Source of the DNA: Streptomyces anulatus
Lineage (GTDB): Bacteria; Actinomycetota; Actinomycetes; Streptomycetales; Streptomycetaceae
Assembly (NCBI RefSeq): GCF_014650675.1
Contig: NZ_BMVK01000004.1
Span: 62,001 to 126,000 of the forward strand
Direction of reading: 5' to 3'
Length of the DNA: 64,000 nucleotides
In this document: piece after piece, positions 24,827 to 34,408 of the stretch
Layout: each line of letters opens with the position of its first letter
How positions within the stretch are numbered: position 1 is the stretch's first letter
Made by a program: the position numbers and the translations under genes
The notes under the pieces: model-generated
Databases searched by the model: none
Told to the model about the DNA's origin: nothing
Seen by the model: the letters and a program-made list of their open reading frames with translations, nothing else

Positions 24827-26605
24827 GTGTCAGGTGCTGTTTCCAGAGTGCGCGGCCCGCTCGTGGCGGTCGCCGGGGCGGCCCTCGTCGCCCCCCTCGT
24901 CCTCGCCGGCCCGGCCCGTGCCGAGGCCGATCCGTACACCGTCACCCCGCTGAGGTTCACCGTCGAGGCGGGCGGCCGCACCTGCACGGTGGACGCCGAT
25001 CTCTACCGGCCCGCCGGGGCCGACGCGGACCGCCCCGCCCCCGCGGTCCTCGCCACCAACGGTTTCGGCGGCAGCAAGTCCGACGGCTCCACCGACGCCA
25101 TCGGCAAGGCCTTCGCCGAGCGCGGCTACGTCGGGCTCGTCTACTCGGGCCTCGGCTTCGGCGGGTCCGGCTGTCTGATCACCCTCGACGACCCCGCCAT
25201 CGACGGCAAGGCCGCCGGTGAACTCCTCGACTTCCTCGGGGGAGTTCGCGCGGCCGACGACGGGACCGAGGCCGACTTCGTCACCCGGGACGCCGACGGC
25301 GACCCGAGGGTCGGCATGATCGGCGGCTCCTACGGCGGCGCGATCCAACTGGCGACCGCCGCGGTCGACCCCCGCATCGACGCCCTCGTCCCGCTGATCA
25401 CCTGGAACGACCTCGGCTACGCCCTGGCCCCCAACAACACCGGGGCACACACCGGCGTCACCTCCGACACCCCCGGCGTCTTCAAGTGGCAGTGGACCAA
25501 CGGCTTCTACCTGATCGGCGAGGGCCAGCCGCTCCTCAACCCGAGCCTGGACCCCTCCCGTATCAACGGCCTCGACTGCCTGCACTTCGCGACCCGTGCC
25601 TGCGAGACCATCCGGCTGCTCAACTCGGGCCGCTACCCCGCCGACCGGACCGAGGAGATGCTCGCCTACGCGCGCAGCGTCTCGCCCGTCTCCTACCTCG
25701 ACCGGGTCAAGGCCCCCACGCTCATCGTCCAGGGCCAGGCCGACAGCCTGTTCAACCTCAACGAGGCCACCGCCACCTATCGGACGCTCAAGGCGCAGGG
25801 CACCGAGACCAAGATGATCTGGCAGTCCTGGGGGCACAGCGGCGGCCAAGTCCCCGGCGAACTCGACCTGAGTCAGGGCAATCTGGAGACCAGCCACGTC
25901 GGACAGCGGGTACTGGCCTGGTTCGACCGCTACCTCCACAAGAAGACGGACACCGACACCGGACCCGCCTTCTCCTACTACCGCGACTGGCAGAGCGGCT
26001 ACGGATCCGCCTCCGACGTTCCCGCCCTCTCGCGGTCCCTGTACCTCTCCGGCGACGGCAAACTCGTCGACAACCGCTCCAAGGTGGCGCGCGGCAGCCG
26101 CCAGTACACCAACTGGCTCGTGCCGACGAGCCACTCCGAGAGCTCCATCGCCCCGCTGATCGGACTGCCCGACCCCAAGCCGTACGACACCAGGGGCACC
26201 TACCTCGGCTGGCGCAGCGAACCCCTCGCCGAGCCCCTCGACGTCGTCGGCGCGCCGAAGGCCACCCTGAAGGTCGTCTCGCCGAAGACGGAACGGGTCC
26301 AGAACAGCGGCGACGCCTCCGACAAGCTCGTCCTGTTCGCCAAGGTCTACGACGTCGCGCCCGACGGCGGCCGTACGCTCGTGAACCGGCTCGTCTCCCC
26401 GGTCCGGGTCCCCGACGTCACCCGGCCCTTCACGGTGGAGCTGCCCGGCATCGTCCACCGGTACGAGAAGGGGCACCGCCTGGAGTTCGTGATCGCCGCC
26501 AGCGACACCGCATACTTCGGCAACCGGGGCGTCAAGCCCGTCACCGTCGTCCACGCCCCCGAGGACACCGGCGTACTGGAACTCCCGGTGGTCCCGGCCG
26601 GCTGA
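24827..26605 (+). CDS. Secreted CocE/NonD (S15, X-Pro dipeptidyl-peptidase-like) hydrolase
   Basis: The 592-residue protein starts at GTG 24827, six bases after GGAGG, and has a signal peptide (VRGPLVAVAGAALVAPLVLA, then AGPARAEA). The catalytic domain has nucleophile GGSYGGA, an acid in QGQADSLF and His in SWGHSGG. It ends in a galactose-binding-like beta-jellyroll typical of X-Pro dipeptidyl-peptidase C-domains. It is probably an extracellular acyl or prolyl-dipeptide hydrolase. The promoter carries two palindromes, so expression is probably conditional. Confidence 0.88.
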   Translation: MSGAVSRVRGPLVAVAGAALVAPLVLAGPARAEADPYTVTPLRFTVEAGGRTCTVDADLYRPAGADADRPAPAVLATNGFGGSKSDGSTDAIGKAFAERGYVGLVYSGLGFGGSGCLITLDDPAIDGKAAGELLDFLGGVRAADDGTEADFVTRDADGDPRVGMIGGSYGGAIQLATAAVDPRIDALVPLITWNDLGYALAPNNTGAHTGVTSDTPGVFKWQWTNGFYLIGEGQPLLNPSLDPSRINGLDCLHFATRACETIRLLNSGRYPADRTEEMLAYARSVSPVSYLDRVKAPTLIVQGQADSLFNLNEATATYRTLKAQGTETKMIWQSWGHSGGQVPGELDLSQGNLETSHVGQRVLAWFDRYLHKKTDTDTGPAFSYYRDWQSGYGSASDVPALSRSLYLSGDGKLVDNRSKVARGSRQYTNWLVPTSHSESSIAPLIGLPDPKPYDTRGTYLGWRSEPLAEPLDVVGAPKATLKVVSPKTERVQNSGDASDKLVLFAKVYDVAPDGGRTLVNRLVSPVRVPDVTRPFTVELPGIVHRYEKGHRLEFVIAASDTAYFGNRGVKPVTVVHAPEDTGVLELPVVPAG

Positions 26606-26618
26606 GGCCACCCCGCCC

Positions 26619-26634
26619 CCGTTCACCCGAACGG
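26619..26634 (+). terminator. Small hairpin after the S15-like gene
   Basis: CCGTTC-ACCC-GAACGG is a perfect 6-4-6 inverted repeat 14 bases after the stop codon. Confidence 0.45.
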
Positions 26635-26745
26635 CGGTACAACACCGCCCCCCGAACCCGGCAGCCGGACATGCTGGGACCCCGGGGGGCGGTCGCGCGC
26701 ACGACGGCGGGCCGGACGGCGAGGAGCGAGCGGAAGGGCCGGACC

Positions 26746-26985
26746 ATGAGCCCCAAGGACGTATCGAGCGGCAGCGGGCGCGGCGCGGGATGGCTCACTC
26801 CGGGGCGCATCGTGGTCGCCGTGGTCGTCGTGCTCGTCATTGTGTTCATCTGCGTGAACACGAAGGACGTCACCATCCGGGTGCTGATCCCCGAGGTGAC
26901 GATGCCCCTGTGGTCCGCGCTGCTGGCCATGTTCCTGATCGGCCTCGGCTGCGGCGGCTACCTCTTCCGTCGGAAGGGCAAGTGA
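26746..26985 (+). CDS. LapA-domain (DUF1049-like) small membrane protein
   Basis: The 79-residue protein has a polar Gly/Ser N-terminus and two hydrophobic helices (IVVAVVVVLVIVFICVN; LWSALLAMFLIGLGCGG) joined by TKDVTIRVLIPEVTMP, and ends in FRRKGK. This is the LapA/DUF1049 layout; the family is linked to envelope lipopolysaccharide assembly in Gram-negatives, but its Streptomyces role is unknown. Start at ATG 26746; probably monocistronic. Confidence 0.75.
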   Translation: MSPKDVSSGSGRGAGWLTPGRIVVAVVVVLVIVFICVNTKDVTIRVLIPEVTMPLWSALLAMFLIGLGCGGYLFRRKGK

Positions 26986-27154
26986 CGGAGACCGGAATTC
27001 CGCGCACCCGTCCGAGGTCCCGGACCGCGGCGGCGCGGCCGGGTGCGCGGAAATCCGACCGACGGGGCTCTGGTCCCCGCGGCCACCTGCGTGTTCCATG
27101 GTCACCGGGGGCGCCCGGACCTGCGGCGGCCCGCCGCGAGGGAACGAGGGTGCC

Positions 27155-29140
27155 TTGGCCACGACCGTACGACGTGCCGTACTGAACCTGCCCGCAGCGC
27201 CGCTCGGGCCGGAGAACCCGCTCCCGCCCCTGCGGACGCCCGCCCCGCCGCCCGTGCTCGACCCCCGTGAACGGGCGGTCCTGCCCCGGGACATGGCCCG
27301 GCAACTGGGACACCGGCCGCTGCGCACCGTCCTGCCCACCCGGCTGCTCGACGGTTACGGGCGCGAGCGCACCCCCACCGACATCGACGCCGTCGTCATC
27401 GAGAACGCCCGGCTGCGCGTCACCGTGCTGCCCGGACTCGGCGGCCGGATCCACTCCCTGCACCACAAACCCACCGGCCGCGAACTGCTCCACCGCAACC
27501 CGGTCCTCCAGCCCGCCGCCTTCGCCCTCAACGGGGCCTGGTTCTCCGGCGGGATCGAGTGGAACATCGGCGCCACCGGCCACACGGCCCTGTCCTGCGC
27601 ACCCCTCCACGCCGCGCTCGTGCCCGCCCCCGACGGCTCCACGATGGTCCGGCTCTGGGAATGGGAGCGGCTGCGCGACCTGCCCTTCCAGGTGGACCTC
27701 TGGCTCCCCGACGACTCCGACTTCCTGCACGTCGGCGTACGGATACGCAACCCGCACGAACAGCCCGCACCGGTCTACTGGTGGTCCAACATCGCCGTCC
27801 CCGAGACCCCGGACACCCGCGTCCTGGTCCCGGCCGACGAGGCCTGGCACTTCGGCTACGACCACACCCTCACCCGGGTCGGCGTCCCGGAGTCGGGCGG
27901 CCTCGACCACACCTATCCGCTGCGCTCCGAGTACCCCGCCGACCACTTCTACGAGCTGCCCGACGACGCCCGGCGCTGGATCGCCGCGCTCGACGAGGAC
28001 GGCCACGGACTCGCCCAGACCTCCACCGACCTGCTGCGCGGCCGCAAACTGTTCCGCTGGGGCCACGGGAGGGGCGGCCGCCGCTGGCAGGAGTGGCTGA
28101 ACGGGCCGGGGGACGGCGGCTACGCGGAGATCCAGGCCGGTCTTGCCCGCACCCAGCTGGAGCACGTCCCGCTGGAGGCGGGCGCCGCTTTCAGCTGGCT
28201 GGAGTCCTACGGTCCGCTGTCCGCCGACCCGGCAGCCGTGCACGGCGGGGACTGGGCCGCCGCCACCGAGGAGGCCGCCGCACGGCTGGAGGAGGCCCTC
28301 CCGCGCGGCACGGTGGAGGAGGCGTACGCGGCCTGGCTGCCGCACGCCGACACCGAACCGGGCGACATGCTCGCCGTCGGCTCCGGCTGGGGCGCGCTGG
28401 AGGTGCTGCGGGGCGGCCACCTGCTGCCCGGCACCCCGTTCCCCGCCGCCGCCATCGGCGCCCAGCAGACCCCGTGGCGGGAGCTGCTGGAGCACGGCAC
28501 ACTGCCGAAGCCGGCCCCGGACGGCATACCCGGCCCGACACCGGTCTCGCCGCCCTGGCGCGACATGCTGGAGACCGCCGACGCCGACCCGCACACCGAA
28601 TACCACCTCGGCATCGCGCAGTGGCACGCCGACGACCGGGCCCAGGCCGTCCGCAGCTGGGAACGCGGCCTGGAGTGCGGCCCCGCGCCACGCTGGCCGC
28701 TGCTGCGCTGCCTCGCCGTCGCCGCCGAGGAGAGCGGCAGGCCGGACCACGCCGCCGAGCTGTACGCCGAGGCCTTCGCGGACCTCGGGACTCCGGGAGA
28801 GGGGGACCTCGCGGCGTCGGAGGAGGGCGCCGCCCTTCTCGTCGCCCTGGCCCGCGAGACCGTCGAGGCGCACCTGTCCGCCGGGCGGGCCGGGGCGGCC
28901 CGGGCGCTGCTCGCCGGACTGCCGGGGGAGATCCGTGAGCGCGGACGCTTCCGGCTGCTGCTCGCCCGGACCTTGGTCGCCGAGGGCGACACCGGGGCGG
29001 CCAGGGAGATCTTCGACGCCGGGTTCGAGGTCGCCGACCTGCGCGAAGGGGCCGGAATCCTCGGCGAGCTGTGGGTGTCCGTCAGCGACGAGCCGCTGCC
29101 CGACGCCTACGACTTCCGCATGAGCCCGCCCGAGGGGTGA
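27155..29140 (+). CDS. DUF5107 domain protein with C-terminal TPR-like helices
   Basis: The 661-residue cytosolic protein has an N-terminal DUF5107 part, a galactose-mutarotase-like beta-supersandwich (VTVLPGLGGRIHSLHHK; GAWFSGGIEWNIGATGHT; YWWSNIAVPETPDTRVLVP). From about residue 450 helical TPR-like repeats follow. The family is thought to act on carbohydrates but no reaction is established. A TTG start at 27155 is chosen because GAGGG lies just before it; a longer in-frame start exists upstream. Confidence 0.75.
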   Translation: MATTVRRAVLNLPAAPLGPENPLPPLRTPAPPPVLDPRERAVLPRDMARQLGHRPLRTVLPTRLLDGYGRERTPTDIDAVVIENARLRVTVLPGLGGRIHSLHHKPTGRELLHRNPVLQPAAFALNGAWFSGGIEWNIGATGHTALSCAPLHAALVPAPDGSTMVRLWEWERLRDLPFQVDLWLPDDSDFLHVGVRIRNPHEQPAPVYWWSNIAVPETPDTRVLVPADEAWHFGYDHTLTRVGVPESGGLDHTYPLRSEYPADHFYELPDDARRWIAALDEDGHGLAQTSTDLLRGRKLFRWGHGRGGRRWQEWLNGPGDGGYAEIQAGLARTQLEHVPLEAGAAFSWLESYGPLSADPAAVHGGDWAAATEEAAARLEEALPRGTVEEAYAAWLPHADTEPGDMLAVGSGWGALEVLRGGHLLPGTPFPAAAIGAQQTPWRELLEHGTLPKPAPDGIPGPTPVSPPWRDMLETADADPHTEYHLGIAQWHADDRAQAVRSWERGLECGPAPRWPLLRCLAVAAEESGRPDHAAELYAEAFADLGTPGEGDLAASEEGAALLVALARETVEAHLSAGRAGAARALLAGLPGEIRERGRFRLLLARTLVAEGDTGAAREIFDAGFEVADLREGAGILGELWVSVSDEPLPDAYDFRMSPPEG

Positions 29141-29167
29141 CCCGACCGACGCGCCCCGGGCGGCCGG

Positions 29168-29521
29168 TCAGACGGTGACGTTGCGGTCCACGTACTCGAA
29201 GACCGAGCCGTCCGGGTGCAGCGCGATGAGGTTGCGGCCCGCCGGGGTCGGCACCGGCCCCGCGATGACCCGCGCACCCGCCCGGGTCAGCGCCGCGTTC
29301 GCCTCGTCGACGTCCTTGACGGCGATGGTCGCGCCCACCTTGCGCAGCACCTCCAGCTCCGACTCGGGCCCGCTCATCAACAGGAAGCAGCCGATCGCGG
29401 CCACCGACACCCCACCGCGCTCGAAGCGCAGGGCCGACGTGCCCGTCAGCCCCTCGTAGAAGGCCACCGAGGCCTCCAGGTCGTCGACGCAGATACGCAG
29501 CGTGGTTCCGAGGATCTCCAT
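29168..29521 (-). CDS. VOC (glyoxalase-like) family protein
   Basis: The 117-residue single-module VOC protein has LRICVDDLEASVAFYEGLTG at the N-terminus and RNLIALHPDGSVFEYVD at the C-terminus, the two strands that normally carry metal ligands. Binding partner unknown. It is convergent with the DUF5107 gene and downstream of the methyltransferase gene on the same strand, separated by a repeat-rich spacer. Confidence 0.82.
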   Translation of the reverse strand: MEILGTTLRICVDDLEASVAFYEGLTGTSALRFERGGVSVAAIGCFLLMSGPESELEVLRKVGATIAVKDVDEANAALTRAGARVIAGPVPTPAGRNLIALHPDGSVFEYVDRNVTV

Positions 29522-29584
29522 GCGTACGAGGGTAGTTGGCGGCCGCCGCCGGTGTGATCGATTCCGTGCGGGCCGGAACCCCTC

Positions 29585-29675
29585 TTCACCTCACGCCGGC
29601 CCCTTCCCGCCCCGCGCCGGGCTCTCCTCACCTCATGCCGACAACGCCTCACCTCACGCCGGGCTCTCCTCGCTC
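29585..29675. repeat. Degenerate CCTCACCTCACGCCGG direct repeats
   Basis: Three imperfect copies of a TCACCTCA(C/T)GCCG unit, two followed by GGCTCTCCTC, fill the spacer directly 3' of the methyltransferase stop codon. Low-complexity pyrimidine-rich DNA; no coding pattern. Confidence 0.55.
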
Positions 29676-30485
29676 TCACACCCGGCACAGCACCTCGCCG
29701 TGCGGGACCATGAACCAGCCGTCGGCCTCCTCGCCCCAGGCGCGCCACGCCCCGGCGACGGCCGCGAGCTGCTCGGCGCTCGCATGCCCGCCCCGTACGG
29801 CCAGCTCGGCGTAGACCGAGTCCGTCGTACGGTCCGCCCACAGACCGCTCCACCAGGCGCGGCTCTCCGGGGTGGCGAAGCACCAGGCGGCCGCGGTGGG
29901 GGTGATGTCGGTGAAGCCGGCCCGCCGCGCCCAGGAGAGGAGCCTGCGGCCGGCGTCGGGCTCGCCGCCGTTGCCTCGGGCCACCCGGCCGTACATCTCC
30001 TGCCACGCGCCGAGACCGGGGGTCTCCGGGTACCAGGTCATCGCCGCGTAGTCGCTGTCGCGCACCGCGACCACCCCGCCGGGGCGGCAGACGCGCCGCA
30101 TCTCGCGCAGCGCCTGGACCGGATCGCCCACGTGCTGGAGCACCTGGTGGGCGTGGACCACGTCGAACGCGTCGTCGGGGAAGTCCAGGGCGTGCACGTC
30201 GGCCACCGTGAACTCGACGTTCTCCAGGCCCCGTTCGGCGGCCACCGCGGCGGCCTGGCCGAGAATGTCACGGGTGGTGTCCACCGCGGTGACCCGGCCC
30301 GGCGCGACCAGAGCGGCGAGGTCGGCGGTGATCGTTCCGGGGCCGCAGCCGACGTCCAGGACGGCCTGGCCGGGGCGGAGTTCGTCGAGGAGATACGCCG
30401 CCGAGTTGGCGGCGGTCCGCCAGCGGTGCGAGCGCAGGACCGACTCGTGGTGGCCGTGCGTGTACACGGCGGTCTCCTTCGGCAT
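29676..30485 (-). CDS. Class I SAM-dependent methyltransferase
   Basis: The 269-residue protein has a UbiE/Methyltransf_11-like core: motif I VLDVGCGPGTI near residue 44, motif II acidic VTAVDTT, and a later DVVHAHQVLQHVGDP motif. The C-terminal segment is rich in Trp and may form a lid over a small-molecule substrate. The acceptor is unknown. Confidence 0.88.
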   Translation of the reverse strand: MPKETAVYTHGHHESVLRSHRWRTAANSAAYLLDELRPGQAVLDVGCGPGTITADLAALVAPGRVTAVDTTRDILGQAAAVAAERGLENVEFTVADVHALDFPDDAFDVVHAHQVLQHVGDPVQALREMRRVCRPGGVVAVRDSDYAAMTWYPETPGLGAWQEMYGRVARGNGGEPDAGRRLLSWARRAGFTDITPTAAAWCFATPESRAWWSGLWADRTTDSVYAELAVRGGHASAEQLAAVAGAWRAWGEEADGWFMVPHGEVLCRV

Positions 30486-30615
30486 GGCGTTGCGTCCTCT
30501 CCCGAATACCTCGCCCCGACGGGCGCGGCGACAGGAGCCACCGTACGCCGTCGGGCCGCATGGTGAGACAGGCGTCTTGATATGCGGACGGTGCTCCTGG
30601 GTGGCGTCCTGGGGG

Positions 30616-32136
30616 TCAGGCCGGCAGCGGGCAGTAGACGGTCAGCGCCTCCGGAAGCTTGTCGATCGTCAGTTCCGTTCCGGAGTGGGCCACTTCACCG
30701 TCGTACGCGTACGGCGTCCCCGGTGCGAGATCGCCGATCCGCACCCGGCGGCGCCGCACCGCGGCATGGGCGGGGGAGCGGGTCAGCGGCCCCGCCACCG
30801 CCGCCGCCAGCAGGCGCAACGCGGGCGTCCGGCCGCCGTGCACCACCCGGACGTCCAGCAGCCCGTCCGCCAGATTGTGCCGGCGGCCCGGGGCGGGGCC
30901 CACCCGCTGGAAGAGCCCGTTGCCGACGAAGAGCAGCCACAACGGCCGCCTGCGACCCTGGAGTTCGGCCTCCAGCGGTCGCCGGCCGCGCAGCACGTGG
31001 AACGCCGCGAGCACACCCGCCGGCCAGCCGCCGATCCGGGGCGACCAGTGTTCCCGGGTGCGCACCAGTTCCGGATAGACACCCAGGGAGAAGGCGTTGA
31101 GGAAGTACCCGTCCGCCCCCTCCTCGCCCTCGGGCCCCGGCCGGAAGCGGCCGAGGTCCACCCGGATGGCATCGCCCGCGGTGAGGGCGGCGGCGGTGTC
31201 GTGGACGGTCTCGATGCCCAGGTCGTAGGCGAAGTGGTTGAGCGTGCCGCCCGGGAAGACCGCCAGCGGCATCCCGTGCGTCGCCGCCACCGAGGCCGCC
31301 AGATTCACCGTGCCGTCGCCCCCGCAGACGCCCAGCGCCCGGCCCCGGCCCGCCGCCCTCTCCAGCGCGGCCGACAGCTCCTCGGGAGGAACCTCCACCA
31401 CCTCCGCGGCGGGCAGCGCCTCGCGCACCAGCGACGCGGTCGCGGTGGCCGTGCCCGACTCCTGGTTCACCACCACGACGAGGTCCTTCCCGGCGGGCAG
31501 CGCCGGGGCCTCGCCGGGCGGCCGGCCGGGAGCGGGCAGCTGGCCCCGGGTGGGCACCACCCCGCGCAGGGCGAACGCGGCTCCTATGCCGAGCGCCGCA
31601 CCCGCCAGCACATCGCTCGGATAGTGGACCCCGGTGTAGACGCGTGAGGCGGCCACGGCCACCGCGACCGGGGCCACCACCGCGCCCCAGCCCTTGGACT
31701 CCAGGGCCACCCCGGTGGCGAAGGCCGCCGCCGACGCCGCGTGGCCCGAGGGGAAGGAGGTGGTGATCGGCTGGCGCTTGAGCTGCCGCACCACCGGCAC
31801 CAGGTCCGCTATCGGCCGCTCGCGGCGCACCGCGCCCTTGCCGACCGTGTTGATCGCCGCCGAGGCCACGGCGAGGGACGCCACCCCGCGCAGCGCGGCC
31901 CGGCGCGAGCGCGCACTGCTGCCCAGCGCCGCGATCCCGGCCGCCGCCCCGAACCAGAGCAGCCCGTGGTTGGCGCTCCGGCTCAGCCTCGGCAGCAGCG
32001 GATCGGCGCCCGGCCAGTGCCGGTCCGCGACACTCCGGAAGACGGCCAGGTCCTGCTCCTGCAGCCAGCCGCGCAACCGGGCGACGGCGGGAGCCGTGGT
32101 CTTGACAGTGGCGGATGAGGTTCTCGGTGAGGACAT
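30616..32136 (-). CDS. PAP2 phosphatase-diacylglycerol kinase fusion protein
   Basis: The 506-residue protein has two lipid-modifying modules. Residues about 60-200 are a membrane PAP2 phosphatase with the three signature motifs KGAVRRERP, SFPSGH and SRVYTGVHYPSD. Residues about 215-500 are a diacylglycerol/sphingosine-kinase-type catalytic domain with GVCGGDGTVN and FPGGTLNHFA. Opposing dephosphorylation and phosphorylation of lipids in one chain suggests phosphatidate/diacylglycerol balance or isoprenoid-phosphate recycling. Such fusions are known in actinobacteria. Actual substrates unproven. Confidence 0.92.
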   Translation of the reverse strand: MSSPRTSSATVKTTAPAVARLRGWLQEQDLAVFRSVADRHWPGADPLLPRLSRSANHGLLWFGAAAGIAALGSSARSRRAALRGVASLAVASAAINTVGKGAVRRERPIADLVPVVRQLKRQPITTSFPSGHAASAAAFATGVALESKGWGAVVAPVAVAVAASRVYTGVHYPSDVLAGAALGIGAAFALRGVVPTRGQLPAPGRPPGEAPALPAGKDLVVVVNQESGTATATASLVREALPAAEVVEVPPEELSAALERAAGRGRALGVCGGDGTVNLAASVAATHGMPLAVFPGGTLNHFAYDLGIETVHDTAAALTAGDAIRVDLGRFRPGPEGEEGADGYFLNAFSLGVYPELVRTREHWSPRIGGWPAGVLAAFHVLRGRRPLEAELQGRRRPLWLLFVGNGLFQRVGPAPGRRHNLADGLLDVRVVHGGRTPALRLLAAAVAGPLTRSPAHAAVRRRRVRIGDLAPGTPYAYDGEVAHSGTELTIDKLPEALTVYCPLPA

Positions 32137-32443
32137 GGATCAGCGAATACCCGGCCGGGCCACGCTGAACCAGCAGGCGCGCTGAGACCCTGGCCACGCG
32201 TCGCCACCGACCGGCGGAACAGCCCACGCGGCGAGGCCCCCCGGCGCGGGCGCGCGACTGGGCGGGCGAGCCGCCGGGAACCTCCGTATAAAGAAGACCA
32301 GTGGCCGTCGGCCGGAGAAGCCGGTGGCCGTCGGCCCGGAGAACGAAGCCGGCGAAACCCGGGCCCGGAGCAGGTGCCGCCGGTCCGGGCGGCGCGGCGG
32401 ACACGCCGGGGACGCGGAGCGCAGAGTGGCGGAGGAGGGCCGG
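32137..32443. other. Divergent spacer with a 19/20-bp direct repeat
   Basis: The 307-bp region separates the PAP2 fusion (minus) from the aminotransferase-like gene (plus). It contains a TATAAA at 32287-32292 (possible -10) and a direct repeat GTGGCCGTCGGCCGGAGAA at 32301-32319, repeated with one extra C at 32324-32343. No gene is supported. Confidence 0.5.
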
Positions 32444-33676
32444 ATGCACGGGACCGAGGAGCACGCACCCGCGCACGAGGACCACGGCCCCGTCCGCTAC
32501 GGGCCGCCCGCCCCCGACCCCGGCCTCCCGGTCCTCCCCGAACTGGCCGCCGTCCTCGCCGCCGCCGCCGACCGGACCCGCCCGGAACCCCCCGGCGGAG
32601 GCGCGGTGCTGCGCGAGGCGGCCCGCGGCTACTGGGACCGGCGCGGACTGCACGGCACGGCGGGCGGCATCGCCGCCGCCCCCGGCGCCCAGCCGCTCCT
32701 CCTGGCCCTGATCGGCGCACACGGCGGCGACGTCCTCATGCCGCGCCCCTGCCCGGCCGCCTGGATGCCGCAGGCCCGGCTGCTCGGCCGTCCCGCCTAC
32801 CACGTGCCGACCCCGGCCGAATGCGGCGGCGTGCCCGACCCGTACGCTCTGCTGGAGACCGTCCGCCGGGTCCGCGCGGAGGGCGGCCGGCCGAAGCTGC
32901 TGCTGCTGTCCGTCGTGGACGACCCCACGGCCACCGTCGCCCCGCCCGAACTGGTCCGCGAGGCCTGCGAGGCGGCGGTCGGCGAAGGGCTGCACATCAT
33001 CAGCGACGAGACCTGGCGCGACACCGTGCACCGGCCGAGGGACACCGTCCTGCTCAGCCCCGCCGAGATGTGCCCGGACGACGTCACGGTGATCAGCGAC
33101 CTGTCCGGGGCCCTCGTACCGGCCGCCTGGCCGGTCGCCGTCGCCCGCTTCCCGGACACCGCCCGGGCCACCGTCCGGCATGCCCGCACCCTGGACATCC
33201 TCACCGCGCTCGGCGCCCACGTCGCGGCTCCCGTCGCCCACGCGGCCGCCCACGCACTGCGGGAGCCGGATTCCGTACGCGACCGGATCCGGCGGGCCGC
33301 GGCGCTCCAGGCCGAGGTCGCCGCCGGCGCCCACCGCGCGGTCCTCGGCTCCGGCGCGCTGGCCCGCCCCCCGCAGGCGGGCCGCCACCTCTACGCCGAC
33401 CTGGGCCCACTGCGCCCACGGCTCGCGGAGCTGGGCGTGACGGACTCCATGGAGCTGGAGGAGTACCTCACCGAGCGGCTCGGCGCACCCGCCCCGGGCG
33501 GACACCGCTTCGGGGACGAGCTGGGCGCCCTGCGCGTACGCCTGGGCACCGGACCGCTGCTGGGGGCCACGCCGCAGCAGCAGGCGGAGTCCCTCGCCGC
33601 CGCGAAGCCCCTGGAGCTCGCACATGTGGCGCGGGCGCTGGACGGTTTCGCGGCGGTGTTCGGCGCACTGCGCTGA
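32444..33676 (+). CDS. Aminotransferase class I/II-fold protein lacking the PLP lysine
   Basis: The 410-residue protein starts at ATG 32444 after GGAGGAGGG. It has fold-type I aminotransferase landmarks: AAPGAQPLLLALIG, a DDPTATVAP loop in place of NPxNPTG, and IISDETWRD, which keeps the pyridine-binding Asp. Where active enzymes have S-x-SK, this one reads ISDLSGALVPAAW, so the Schiff-base lysine is replaced by Gly. It probably cannot transaminate; it may bind PLP non-covalently or be a structural or regulatory relative. It stands alone on the plus strand. Confidence 0.82.
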   Translation: MHGTEEHAPAHEDHGPVRYGPPAPDPGLPVLPELAAVLAAAADRTRPEPPGGGAVLREAARGYWDRRGLHGTAGGIAAAPGAQPLLLALIGAHGGDVLMPRPCPAAWMPQARLLGRPAYHVPTPAECGGVPDPYALLETVRRVRAEGGRPKLLLLSVVDDPTATVAPPELVREACEAAVGEGLHIISDETWRDTVHRPRDTVLLSPAEMCPDDVTVISDLSGALVPAAWPVAVARFPDTARATVRHARTLDILTALGAHVAAPVAHAAAHALREPDSVRDRIRRAAALQAEVAAGAHRAVLGSGALARPPQAGRHLYADLGPLRPRLAELGVTDSMELEEYLTERLGAPAPGGHRFGDELGALRVRLGTGPLLGATPQQQAESLAAAKPLELAHVARALDGFAAVFGALR

Positions 33677-33757
33677 GTGCGGCCGGGGAGCAGCCGGAGA
33701 TGCCGGGCGCGGTCCGTACGCGTCGCGTCATGCCGCCCCCGGACGGTGGCAAAACGT

Positions 33758-34408
33758 TCAACCCGTCGCGTCGCCCGTCCCGTGGCCGAACCGCGACCGC
33801 AGCCTGCGCCACACGGCCGGAGCCCCGCTGATCAGCAGCGTCAGGGCGACCGCCGCGACCACTCCCTGCCACGGCTCCGGGAACAGCGAACCGCCCAGGA
33901 TGCCGATCAACTGGTACGTCGCCGCCCAGGCGAGGCAGGCCGGAACGTCGCCCCTGGCGAACTGCCGCAACGGCATCCTGCCCAGCAGACACGCCAGCAT
34001 GACCGGGATCCGCCCGGCCGGCACCAGACGGGACAGCACCAGCACCGTCCCGCCGTGCTCGGCCAGCTTCTCCTGTGCCTGGGCCAGCCGCTCCGGCGCG
34101 GCCCTGCGGGTGATGGCCTCCAGCCACTTCGAGCCGTTCTTCGACCGGACCCCGCGCTGTCCCAGCCAGTACAGGCAGACGTCCCCGAGGAACGCGGCGG
34201 CCGCCGCCGTCAGGAAGACGAAGAGCAGCGTGAGCGGCGACGTCTGGTGGAAGGCCACCACCGCCGCCGAACTCACCAGCGCCCCCGTCGGCACCACCGG
34301 CACCAAGGACCCCAGCGCCACCAGGGCGAACAGGGTCGGATAGCCGACCGCCTGCTGGGTCGACTCGGTGGGCAGTTCCCGCACCACCTGCTGGATCTCC
34401 TGGATCAC
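33758..34408 (-). CDS. DedA family (VTT domain) membrane protein
   Basis: The 216-residue protein has several hydrophobic helices and the SNARE-associated/VTT core: GALVSSAAVVAF, LGDVCLYWLGQRGV and SRLVPAGRIPVMLACLLGRM with the conserved Gly/Arg. DedA proteins are proposed lipid scramblases or transporters needed for membrane homeostasis. The start is GTG 34408, overlapping the metallo-beta-lactamase stop (GTGA), so the two genes are translationally coupled. Confidence 0.88.
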   Translation of the reverse strand: MIQEIQQVVRELPTESTQQAVGYPTLFALVALGSLVPVVPTGALVSSAAVVAFHQTSPLTLLFVFLTAAAAAFLGDVCLYWLGQRGVRSKNGSKWLEAITRRAAPERLAQAQEKLAEHGGTVLVLSRLVPAGRIPVMLACLLGRMPLRQFARGDVPACLAWAATYQLIGILGGSLFPEPWQGVVAAVALTLLISGAPAVWRRLRSRFGHGTGDATG

